13,716 bases of DNA from SURF-32 sp964648365 (GTDB taxonomy: Bacteria; Planctomycetota; Phycisphaerae; UBA1845): the NCBI GenBank assembly GCA_964648365.1, contig CAZYLK010000171.1:1-13716 (forward strand), in the 5' to 3' direction. Positions 1-6,288 of this stretch are shown here, in pieces. Made by a program: the position numbers and the translations under genes. The notes below the pieces were generated by a model. It had not been told where the DNA came from, searched no databases, and saw only the letters and a program-made list of their open reading frames with translations. Position 1 is the first letter of the stretch. Each line of letters starts with the position of its first letter.

Positions 1-8
1 CCGGGCTA

Positions 9-21
9 CCGGGCTACCCGG
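9..21. repeat. small CCGGG/CCCGG palindrome
   Basis: Arms CCGGG (9-13) and CCCGG (17-21) flank a 3-base loop. The first 16 bases also read as two tandem CCGGGCTA units. It lies outside any credible gene, next to a second palindrome at 45-63, and looks like a short intergenic repeat. The window edge prevents seeing whether it belongs to a larger element. Confidence 0.35.
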
Positions 22-44
22 CCCGACCGGCGAATCCGATGTGG

Positions 45-63
45 CACCGGTTTTCAACCGGTG
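45..63. repeat. perfect 8-bp inverted repeat CACCGGTT-TTC-AACCGGTG
   Basis: Arms 45-52 and 56-63 are perfectly complementary around a 3-base loop. The element sits about 90 bases downstream of the transglutaminase stop codon, so it could end transcripts, but no T-tract follows on either strand. It resembles dispersed palindromes common in high-GC Planctomycetota genomes; that parallel is from memory and not checked. Confidence 0.45.
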
Positions 64-117
64 ATCTGGAGCCGGCCAGATCGCGGGCCGCGTGTCGTCG
101 CCGGCCATCATGCCGGT

Positions 118-151
118 CGCCGCGCCGGCGCCGGCGTGGCCGCGCGCGGCG
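118..151 (-). terminator. GC-rich stem directly after the transglutaminase stop; possible terminator
   Basis: CGCCGCGC (118-125) pairs perfectly with GCGCGGCG (144-151), and the 18-base loop itself contains GCCGGC palindromes. The stem abuts the stop codon at 152-154. There is no run of T residues downstream on the minus strand, so intrinsic termination is uncertain; it may instead protect the 3' end of the mRNA. Confidence 0.3.
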
Positions 152-2380
152 TCAATCCAGCGAGTTGAGAAAGCGATCCACCGTGCCGGACTCGTCCGCG
201 GTCAGCCGCTGGCCGCCGAATCGCGTGCGGTAATAGGTCCGCGTGATGTCGATGAGCGCGGCGAGCGCGGGCACGCGGCCGGTGACGCTCCGGGCGAACT
301 CGCGCGGCGTCTGGCCATCTTCCTTGTGGAACCCGCGCCGGGCGAGTGCCGCAAGGACGCGGCCGTAGAACCCGTGCGGTTGCGCCTGCCGCCGCTTGAT
401 CACCCCGCGCATGGCCCGCCGCGCCAGCACCCGAACCAGCCGCGTCATGTAATAAAGCCACAGCCCGATCAGCAGCAGCGCCACCCACCACATGGCGCGC
501 TGGGCGGGCGTTAAGTCGGGCGGGCCGTAAGCATAGGCCCGCACCTGCCGCAGGCGGGCCTGCCACCCTTTGCCGTCCGCGTCCCCCCCCGCGCGGACCC
601 AGGCCTTGACCTTTTCCCACAGCGATGCCTGGTAGTCCGTGTCGAACGCAACCACGTTCGTGACCCACAGGTACTGAACGTAATCCAGGCTCGCGCGCAG
701 CTTGGCCCAGGTCGAGTTGTCGCGCTCATCGACTTCCGACGCCGGGGTCGGATCGAACGTCGTCCACCCGCGATCCGGCAGAAAGACCTCCACCCACGCG
801 TGGGCAAATTTCTCGCGGACGACGTAGAACGCGCCCACCTCGCTGAACTCGCCGCCGTGATACCCGGACACGATCCGCGCGGGCACGCCTGCGACCTGGA
901 GCATGACGGCCATGGCGGTCGCGAAGTACTCGCAGTTGCCGCGTTTGGTGACGAACAGCAGGTCATCGACCGGCTCGGCGCCTTTTTCCGAGCTGACCTT
1001 GTCGATGACGTAGGTGAACTCGCTCGACAGCAGAAAGCTGCGGATGCGCTCGGCGACCCGTCGATGATTGGCCGGATCGCCGGCGCCGCCGACCTCGTCC
1101 GCCAGCTCCTGAGCTTTGCGCCGCACCCGCTCGGAAACCGGCGGCGGGCTCCAGTCCCGTTCCTGCCGGGCGTCGGGGCGCCCGACCCAGTCGCGCAGCT
1201 CGAGCATGAATCGCCGGGCATCGCCGGTCAGCCGGTCTACGTCGACGCTGGTGACCGCGTAGGCGACCGGCCGGCGGGGGCGGGTGGCGCGCATCGAAAG
1301 ATCGGGCGCCAGCATCATCTGGTTCATGAAGTGCCCGGCGGACAGCGTCACCGGCGGGTACAGGTGGAAGATCTTGTAGCCGGTCGGGAGGCTGTCGGCC
1401 GTATAGCGCTGCTCGATCGTCGGCAGCGCCGGGTCGGCGGGAACAAGCGTCGCGGTCGCCGGCGGACCGGGCACCGAGTGGCGGCGTTCGTCACCGGTCT
1501 TGGCGTTGCCATCGCTCCAGTACCACAGGCCGCTCCGCTGGCTGTACGCGAACTTGTGTCGCGTTGAGAGCCGGAAGTAAGGCTGAATGCCGGGCGAGCC
1601 GTACGGCTGCCCGTCGCGCAGCAGCGTGACCTTGCAGACTTCGCGCTCGCTCTCCGAGACGATCGAACTGCCGTCGAAGCGGATTTCCGGGTCGTAGCCG
1701 GTGCGCACCACGCCGGTGGCGATCCCGGCGAAGGCGTCGAGGCGCACGCGCGGGAACATCAGAAAAACAACGCTCGATACCGCGACCATGACCACGGCGC
1801 TGAAGACGCTGGCGCGCCGGAACGATGGGTGATCGATACGTCGCCCGTCGTCTTCCTCGACGATGCCGCATGCCGCCTGCGCCCGGCGCACCCAGTAACG
1901 TTCGCGCTCCAGGTGCAGCACGATCATCGCGTGGACGCCGAGCACGACGAACAGCCCCACCGCCACCACGAACCAGAGCGACGGACTGATGACGCCGCCG
2001 AGCGTGATCAGCAGCAGCGCCAGCAACAGCACCTGCTCGTAGTCGGTCAGCTTCTTGGCCTGCACCAGCTTGGCCGTCGCCACCGCCATGATGAAATGAT
2101 GCAGAACCAGCAGCGGCACCACGTCGCTGCGCCACTCCCACACGGCCAACCCCGCGGCCGTGATCAGCCCCGCGTTGACGATCAGCGTGGGAATCGCGAA
2201 CCGCCGCGTCAGGTCGACCAGCAGGCTCCAGACGGCCGCCAGGGCCAACAGTCCGAAGCGCAGGTGCGCCAGGGAATCCGGATCGTCGGCCATTTCGTAA
2301 AACGTGCCGGACAGGGCCGCGGCGGGCAGCAGCACCGGCGCGATCCAGATCAACGTGCGATGCACGGGGGGGGGCTTCAC
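152..2380 (-). CDS. Transglutaminase-like membrane protein (TgpA type: N-terminal membrane domain, transglutaminase core, DUF4129)
   Basis: This 742-residue protein has the TgpA architecture. Several hydrophobic segments lie within residues 10-210 (about 10-25, 42-56, 64-81, 88-102, 116-154, 190-208). A periplasmic region follows, then a transglutaminase-like core with the catalytic Cys in GNCEYFAT (C483), His in FAHAWVEVF (H527) and Asp in TFDPTP (D543), all present. One more membrane helix lies at about 629-647, followed by a cytoplasmic DUF4129-like tail with a TPREFA motif. The family is linked to envelope protein processing, but no substrate can be named here. The start is a GTG at 2378-2380 overlapping the DUF58 stop as GTGA, so the pair is probably translationally coupled. 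The gene contains a 9-G run at codons 3-5 and an 8-base run near residue 598. MoxR, the usual third partner, is not present. Confidence 0.9.
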   Translation of the reverse strand: MKPPPVHRTLIWIAPVLLPAAALSGTFYEMADDPDSLAHLRFGLLALAAVWSLLVDLTRRFAIPTLIVNAGLITAAGLAVWEWRSDVVPLLVLHHFIMAVATAKLVQAKKLTDYEQVLLLALLLITLGGVISPSLWFVVAVGLFVVLGVHAMIVLHLERERYWVRRAQAACGIVEEDDGRRIDHPSFRRASVFSAVVMVAVSSVVFLMFPRVRLDAFAGIATGVVRTGYDPEIRFDGSSIVSESEREVCKVTLLRDGQPYGSPGIQPYFRLSTRHKFAYSQRSGLWYWSDGNAKTGDERRHSVPGPPATATLVPADPALPTIEQRYTADSLPTGYKIFHLYPPVTLSAGHFMNQMMLAPDLSMRATRPRRPVAYAVTSVDVDRLTGDARRFMLELRDWVGRPDARQERDWSPPPVSERVRRKAQELADEVGGAGDPANHRRVAERIRSFLLSSEFTYVIDKVSSEKGAEPVDDLLFVTKRGNCEYFATAMAVMLQVAGVPARIVSGYHGGEFSEVGAFYVVREKFAHAWVEVFLPDRGWTTFDPTPASEVDERDNSTWAKLRASLDYVQYLWVTNVVAFDTDYQASLWEKVKAWVRAGGDADGKGWQARLRQVRAYAYGPPDLTPAQRAMWWVALLLIGLWLYYMTRLVRVLARRAMRGVIKRRQAQPHGFYGRVLAALARRGFHKEDGQTPREFARSVTGRVPALAALIDITRTYYRTRFGGQRLTADESGTVDRFLNSLD

Positions 2381-3774
2381 GACGCAACCGCCTCCCTTCG
2401 CGATCGATGGCCGTTGCGCCCGCCCCGGCCGGACCCGCGGCGTCCGGCGTCGTCCGACGCCCCGGCCGGCTGGAAGAACCGGTCAAAGCCGGGCGCATCC
2501 ACGCTGCGCACGCGGATCGACGCACATCGCCGCGCGAACACGCCCGTCACCGCGGGGGTCGCCGCCGCGGCGCGGGCGCTGATGATGATCGCGTGGCCGT
2601 CCCACTGGCTGTGCCATCGCAGTCCGCGGGCCACGTCGGCCGCCTCGACCGGCGTCTCGGGCCGAACGGTCGAGAGGCTCTTGAGAAAATCAAACCGGTG
2701 TTCAACGCCGCCGATCGGCGGGATGATCGTCGGCGGGCTCGACAGCACCATCAGGCCGACCAGATAGCCGGACTCCAGCCCGTGGATGCAGCACGTAGCC
2801 GCACACGCGACGGCGCGCTCGAACGCCTCCGCATCTGACAGCGCACGCCCGTCCGTAGATCGATCGACCGCGGCCGCGGAGGCCGGCTGCCCGGCGCTCC
2901 GTCGCGACGTCCGGCCCGACGCCGCCGGTGGCGGCGGCAGCAGCACGACGAGGATCTGGCTGCGCGGGTCGTCGCGCAGCTCGCGTACGAGAAGCTGGCC
3001 CGTCCGGGCGGACCGCCGCCAGTGGATCAGCTTGGGATGATCGCCGTGGCGGTACTCCCGAATGCCGTAAAACTCGTCGCGCATCATGCCGGTCGGGTTG
3101 CGCGTGCGGCGCGACATGTGCTGCTGCATCACTCCTGCGGGCAGGAGCGGCTCGAGCACGCGGCCGGGCGTAGGGAAAAGATAAATGGTGCCCGGCGCCT
3201 CCGTCCGCACCAGCTTGGTGAACATGCCGAAGGGAAACTTCGTCGACACGGTGATGCGCCCGAGCGGAAGCGTCCCGCGCTGGCGGCCGAGGGCGGGCGT
3301 CTCGACCGTGACCGTCTCGTGCGGATCGATCCGCACGACGAAGCCGTCGGCCACAACCCCGGGCGCGGCCGCGGGCAGATGTTCGCTCACCCGGACGGAG
3401 TAGCAGCGCGTGCGGCGCTTGGTGTTGTAAAGGTGATACCGGATAACGAACGGCGTACCGGCGCAGGCGGCCTCGGGGAACTCGCGCGTGATCAACAGGC
3501 CGCCGATGGCGCGGCTGCTGAACATACCGCTGACGAGCATCGCGCCCAGGCACAGGCCGAACATGACGTAGAGCATGTTCGCCTCGGACGACACCGCCGC
3601 CAGGCCGACCAGCAGCGACACCAGGATGAAGGCCGAACCGCCAAAGGTGAAGGCGAAATTGAGCAGCCGCGGCCGGCGCAGCGCCATCGACGGCGTCCGA
3701 ACCGTCCGCCCCAGCGCCCCAAGTTGCTGCGATCCTGCACGGCCCACCGTCGCCGTCCCCATCCCGGCATTCAC
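2377..3774 (-). CDS. DUF58 domain membrane-anchored protein, partner of the transglutaminase
   Basis: The 465-residue frame has two hydrophobic helices (about 42-60 and 66-83) and a variable extracytoplasmic-like stretch. The DUF58 signature lies at about 234-265, with EFYGIREYRHGD followed by PKLIHWRRSARTGQLLVRE. The C-terminal half resembles a degenerate VWA-like fold, and the last 30 residues are Gly/Arg-rich low complexity. DUF58 proteins usually occur with MoxR ATPases and TgpA-like transglutaminases, and the latter follows here with a 4-base overlap. The start is unsure: the frame opens with GTG at 3774, but an ATG at 3762 or at 3687 (MALRRPRLL, just before the first helix) would also suit. 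The candidate promoter at 3793-3821 leaves only about 12 bases of leader before the GTG, which favours an internal ATG. An Arg/Ser/Ala insert lies at about 285-315. Confidence 0.85.
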   Translation of the reverse strand: MNAGMGTATVGRAGSQQLGALGRTVRTPSMALRRPRLLNFAFTFGGSAFILVSLLVGLAAVSSEANMLYVMFGLCLGAMLVSGMFSSRAIGGLLITREFPEAACAGTPFVIRYHLYNTKRRTRCYSVRVSEHLPAAAPGVVADGFVVRIDPHETVTVETPALGRQRGTLPLGRITVSTKFPFGMFTKLVRTEAPGTIYLFPTPGRVLEPLLPAGVMQQHMSRRTRNPTGMMRDEFYGIREYRHGDHPKLIHWRRSARTGQLLVRELRDDPRSQILVVLLPPPPAASGRTSRRSAGQPASAAAVDRSTDGRALSDAEAFERAVACAATCCIHGLESGYLVGLMVLSSPPTIIPPIGGVEHRFDFLKSLSTVRPETPVEAADVARGLRWHSQWDGHAIIISARAAAATPAVTGVFARRCASIRVRSVDAPGFDRFFQPAGASDDAGRRGSGRGGRNGHRSRREAVAS

Positions 3775-3792
3775 ACGTCGCCGACGGCCGTC

Positions 3793-3821
3793 AATCTAGG
3801 CCGTTCCGCCGCGCGTGTCGA
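3793..3821 (-). promoter_or_regulatory. Candidate sigma-70-type promoter for the DUF58-transglutaminase pair
   Basis: Reading the minus strand, TCGACA (3816-3821, five of six to TTGACA) is followed after exactly 17 bases by TAGATT (3793-3798, four of six to TATAAT). It lies in the 97-base gap between the MNIO-partner gene and DUF58, where a new transcript start would be expected. Consensus matching by eye only. Confidence 0.4.
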
Positions 3822-3852
3822 ATGTCGCCCAAAGGCAGGCTCAAGGCGTCCG

Positions 3853-3872
3853 AGTGCCGCCGGGCCGGCACT
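3853..3872 (-). terminator. 7-bp stem at the end of the MNIO-partner gene; possible terminator
   Basis: AGTGCCG (3853-3859) pairs with CGGCACT (3866-3872) across a 6-base loop and touches the TAA stop at 3872-3874. No T-tract follows on the minus strand. Its position between two transcription units supports a 3'-end role, but the structure alone is weak evidence. Confidence 0.3.
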
Positions 3873-4387
3873 TACCACGCGTGCAGCCATCGCTCGCGCA
3901 GCGAGCCGTCCCGCCGGCGGTGGAGAATCTGCAGCACCGTGCGTGATCGGCCGCGGGTCGTCAGGACGGGCACCAGGTGAACGGCCCAGCGGCGCCGGCC
4001 GGACGCGAACGCGACGCGGTGGATCTCCGCACGGCAGGCGTTCACGTTGCCGGTGCGGATCAGGTGCAGCCCGAACGCTGCCGCGTCGCGGGGGTGACGA
4101 TCGTGACCGGTCGGCCAGTGCGCCGCGGCGTAATCGCTGAACGCCTGCTCGGCGGCGGCACCGAGCCGGTGAATCGTCTCGGGCAAGAGCCGCGCGACTT
4201 CGGCAAATCGCTTGCGGATGAGCATGCGGGCCTGTTCGTCCAGATCGTCTGCGTCGAGCGCAACAAGGGCGGCCGCGTCCGGTTCGATCAGCCCCAGCCG
4301 CGCGGCCAGCGCCGCCCGATCCTCACGGAACGCCTGTCGCAGCTTCGGATCACTGAGCAAACGCGTCAGCGCGGTCGTGAAGTCCAT
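3872..4387 (-). CDS. Putative MNIO-partner protein (BufC/DUF2063-like) with Nif11/LigA-like N-terminus
   Basis: This is a 171-residue soluble protein. Residues 1-35 (LLSDPKLRQAFREDRAALA then ARLGL) resemble the helical start of Nif11 leader or LigA-like proteins. Residues 50-110 are helical, with KRFAEVARLLPETIHRLG and a HWPTGHDRHPRDAAAFG stretch reminiscent of DUF2063/BufC-type partners of DUF692 enzymes. Residues 120-170 look beta-rich and basic. In known systems such a partner binds the precursor peptide and presents it to the MNIO enzyme; that role is inferred from the neighbouring MNIO gene at 5259-6062. An unrelated SMI1-like gene separates the two. The ATG at 4385-4387 has only a weak GAG upstream. 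The family assignment comes from pattern memory, not a search; it could be an unrelated conserved hypothetical. Confidence 0.6.
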   Translation of the reverse strand: MDFTTALTRLLSDPKLRQAFREDRAALAARLGLIEPDAAALVALDADDLDEQARMLIRKRFAEVARLLPETIHRLGAAAEQAFSDYAAAHWPTGHDRHPRDAAAFGLHLIRTGNVNACRAEIHRVAFASGRRRWAVHLVPVLTTRGRSRTVLQILHRRRDGSLRERWLHAW

Positions 4388-4463
4388 GAGGAACTCGGTC
4401 GCGCAGTCAGTTGCCGACGTGATGGCGGCTGCTCAATAGGAATCGACGTCGCACGCCTCGTGC

Positions 4464-5255
4464 TCAGAGGCTCGCCAGCCGTTCCCTGGCCCATGAACCG
4501 TCCGGATTCAAGCGCAGATGGTCTTCGAGGTAACTCCGCTCAAGCTCGGCGGAGATGTCCCATGCGCCGCCGGGATAACACGCAAACTCCTGATACCCGC
4601 AGGATCTCCATCGATCCAGCCACTGCGCCAGACTGTCGCCAAGCACGACGACAGGATCGCAGAAATGATTGCGGAACTGCTCCTCGACGAGGACGATCGC
4701 TCCCGGCCTCCCCCGGGGAGGGTCGCAGCAATAGGCGATCATATCACCCATATGGACTGAGTCCGCTATCCTGAAGAAGTCCGCGGTCCTCCAGCCGGGG
4801 TGCGTGCTTCCTTCCCGCACGCGGAACAGCACCGCGAGATCATCAGTGTCGGCCCAGTCACAGCTCGACAGCGTCAGTAGCCGAATGTCGTTGTAATGGC
4901 CTTCCGTGCCGCCAACTGTGCGATAGAGGCGGCGAATCGGCGCAGGAATCGGTCGGTCCAGTTGCCGCCGATCGATATCCGCATCGAACTCCGGGATGCC
5001 GAGCCGTGAAATCGACCCGCGCGGTTCTGTGAACGCACTCTCGCGAGCGTCGATCTCCTCCTCGGTGTGCCCGTCAGGCAGGATCGGCACGCTCGCTTTG
5101 CCTCGGGCTGCCATCGCCTCAGCATCGCTCTTGAGCAGCCGGAGCACCTCGTCCAGTTCGATCGGCTGCTCCCATTTTGTCACCGCATCACTCCGTGAGA
5201 GCAACGGCTTTTCCATGGACGTCGTCGCAGCCGTGGCGCAGTCTGCTTTCGACAT
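4464..5255 (-). CDS. SMI1/KNR4 (SUKH-like) family protein
   Basis: The 263-residue protein has a SUKH-like core at about residues 100-214: IPAPIRRLYRTVGGTEGHYN, then FRVREGSTHPGWRTADFFRIADS, MGDMIAYCCD and IVLVEEQF, ending in SLAQWLDRW. SUKH proteins are often immunity proteins against polymorphic or contact-dependent toxins, or regulatory binding proteins; no toxin gene is seen nearby. The coding sequence looks less GC-rich than its neighbours by eye, consistent with later acquisition. It sits between the MNIO gene (stop 3 bases before this start) and its likely partner. The start is uncertain: the ATG at 5253-5255 lies in an ATTCGACATTCG repeat with no clear ribosome site, and the ATG at 5216 (MEKPLLSR) is an alternative that would drop a poorly conserved-looking leader. 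Confidence 0.7.
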   Translation of the reverse strand: MSKADCATAATTSMEKPLLSRSDAVTKWEQPIELDEVLRLLKSDAEAMAARGKASVPILPDGHTEEEIDARESAFTEPRGSISRLGIPEFDADIDRRQLDRPIPAPIRRLYRTVGGTEGHYNDIRLLTLSSCDWADTDDLAVLFRVREGSTHPGWRTADFFRIADSVHMGDMIAYCCDPPRGRPGAIVLVEEQFRNHFCDPVVVLGDSLAQWLDRWRSCGYQEFACYPGGAWDISAELERSYLEDHLRLNPDGSWARERLASL

Positions 5256-5280
5256 TCATCATTCGACATTCGACATTCGC
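5249..5280. repeat. ATTCGAC-type short tandem repeat at the MNIO/SMI1 junction
   Basis: Read on the plus strand, units of ATTCGAC and ATTCATC run almost without interruption. The repeat supplies the last codons and stop of the MNIO gene (VRMSNVE) and the first codons of the SMI1-like gene. A related ATTCG-rich array lies at 11482-11515, also at a gene junction. Confidence 0.6.
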
Positions 5281-6062
5281 ACCACCGCCTCGCGCAGCAT
5301 GTCCAGTTCCGCCTCAAGCTCCGCCGGCGGTGGGAAGTTCTGGTCGCGCTCGATGATGACGGCCCGCACCGTCGTATAGGCGAGCACGTCGTGAATCAAG
5401 TCGTACAGGTCGTCCTGAATGGGTTCGGCGTGCAGATCCTGCCAGCGCCGGCCGCGGCGGGAGTAGCCGACGACGTGAAGCTGTTCGATGCAGCGCGGGT
5501 CGATCTCGTGCAGCCAGGTCCGCGGATCGAACCCGTGGTTCTTGGCGTTGATGTAGAGGTTGGTTACGTCCAGCAGCAGGCCGCAGTCCGCCTCCTCGCA
5601 CAGGCGATTGAGAAACTCGGTCTCCGACATCTCCCCGTCGAGGCGCGGGTGTGACGTGATGTTCTCCAGGATCAGCCGCCGGCCGCAGCGCTGCGAAACC
5701 TCGCGGGCATGTTCGACGATCGCATCCAGCACGCGGCGGGTGGGTTGAATCGGATTCAGATGCCCCAGGTCGATCTCGTCGCTGCGGGTGAAGGCGACGT
5801 GTTCGCTAATCCAGCGAGCCTCCGCGATGTCGGCGATGCGGGCGAAGTTGTCGAGCGTCGCGGCGTCGAGCGGCCCGGGTGTGCCCAACGACAGGCCCAG
5901 TCCATGCACGAAGAGCGGATAGCACCGGGCCAGCGACCGCAGTCGATCCTCCCCGCCGTCAAAGAAATGCTCGGCAGTGATCTCCAGGCATTCCACCTGC
6001 GACGGGCCGGTGTCGATCCAGTCCGCCAGTTCGTGTCGATAGCCCATGCCGACCCAGGTCAT
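5259..6062 (-). CDS. MNIO family enzyme (DUF692, BufB/MbnB type)
   Basis: This is a 267-residue TIM-barrel-type protein of the multinuclear non-heme iron-dependent oxidase family, which modifies ribosomal peptides. The metal-site motifs are all visible: FVHGLGLSLG (H53), ISEHVAF (E87, H88), LILENITS (E133), LLLDVTNLYINA (D165, N174), QLHVVGY (H196), DLHAEP (H211) and IIERD (E238). The length matches the family. The ATG at 6062 is preferred because TGGTGAGG lies at a good distance upstream and the protein then begins MTWVGMGYRHE, as in relatives; the frame stays open upstream to 6095. It should act with the partner-like protein at 3872-4387, but a SMI1-like gene comes between. No cysteine-rich precursor gene is found upstream, so the substrate is unknown. 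Confidence 0.9.
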   Translation of the reverse strand: MTWVGMGYRHELADWIDTGPSQVECLEITAEHFFDGGEDRLRSLARCYPLFVHGLGLSLGTPGPLDAATLDNFARIADIAEARWISEHVAFTRSDEIDLGHLNPIQPTRRVLDAIVEHAREVSQRCGRRLILENITSHPRLDGEMSETEFLNRLCEEADCGLLLDVTNLYINAKNHGFDPRTWLHEIDPRCIEQLHVVGYSRRGRRWQDLHAEPIQDDLYDLIHDVLAYTTVRAVIIERDQNFPPPAELEAELDMLREAVVRMSNVE

Positions 6063-6109
6063 GGTCGATGCCTCACCACATGTTGTCCGCACCACCCACC
6101 AGCCCCGTG

Positions 6110-6138
6110 ACCCTACGGGAAGTATCTCTCCCGCTCAA
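6110..6138 (-). promoter_or_regulatory. Candidate promoter for the MNIO gene, with an inverted repeat in the spacer
   Basis: Minus strand: TTGAGC (6133-6138, four of six to TTGACA), a 17-base spacer, then TAGGGT (6110-6115, three of six to TATAAT). CGGGA/TCCCG (6116-6120 and 6129-6133) form an inverted repeat filling the spacer, a place where a repressor could bind. It lies about 50 bases upstream of the MNIO start, in a 226-base gap. The -10 match is weak. Confidence 0.25.
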
Positions 6139-6187
6139 GGGAAACCGCTGACTCACATGGGCGGCGCCCGCGCGGCTCGGCTTACTC

Positions 6188-6211
6188 GAAACCGACAGGC
6201 GGACCGGTTTC
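6188..6211 (-). terminator. GAAACCG/CGGTTTC stem downstream of the GT2 gene; possible terminator
   Basis: Arms 6188-6194 and 6205-6211 pair perfectly across a 10-base loop, 78 bases past the GT2 stop and ahead of the MNIO promoter region. This is where the glycan operon transcript would be expected to end. No T-tract follows on the minus strand. Confidence 0.25.
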
Positions 6212-6288
6212 CGGGATCGACTCGGAATCATGCCCGGCTGAGTTGTGTCTGCCCGTCAGCATCCAGCGCGCCGCGGGCAAGGCGACGG

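Larger units (their letters stand above)
6073..6231 (-). other. Small open frame upstream of the MNIO gene; weak precursor-peptide candidate
   Basis: An ATG-started frame of 52 codons (MIPSRSRKPV at the start, GLVGGADNMW at the end) stops 10 bases before the MNIO start. This is the position a precursor gene would occupy. It is basic and lacks cysteine, and no ribosome site is visible upstream of its ATG. Nothing else supports translation, so this is listed only because an MNIO locus without a precursor is incomplete. Confidence 0.12.

Noticed and set aside
3022..4140. 372-codon open frame on the plus strand
   Set aside because: It is antisense to DUF58 and the MNIO-partner gene, shows no recognisable domain, and crosses the intergenic promoter region.
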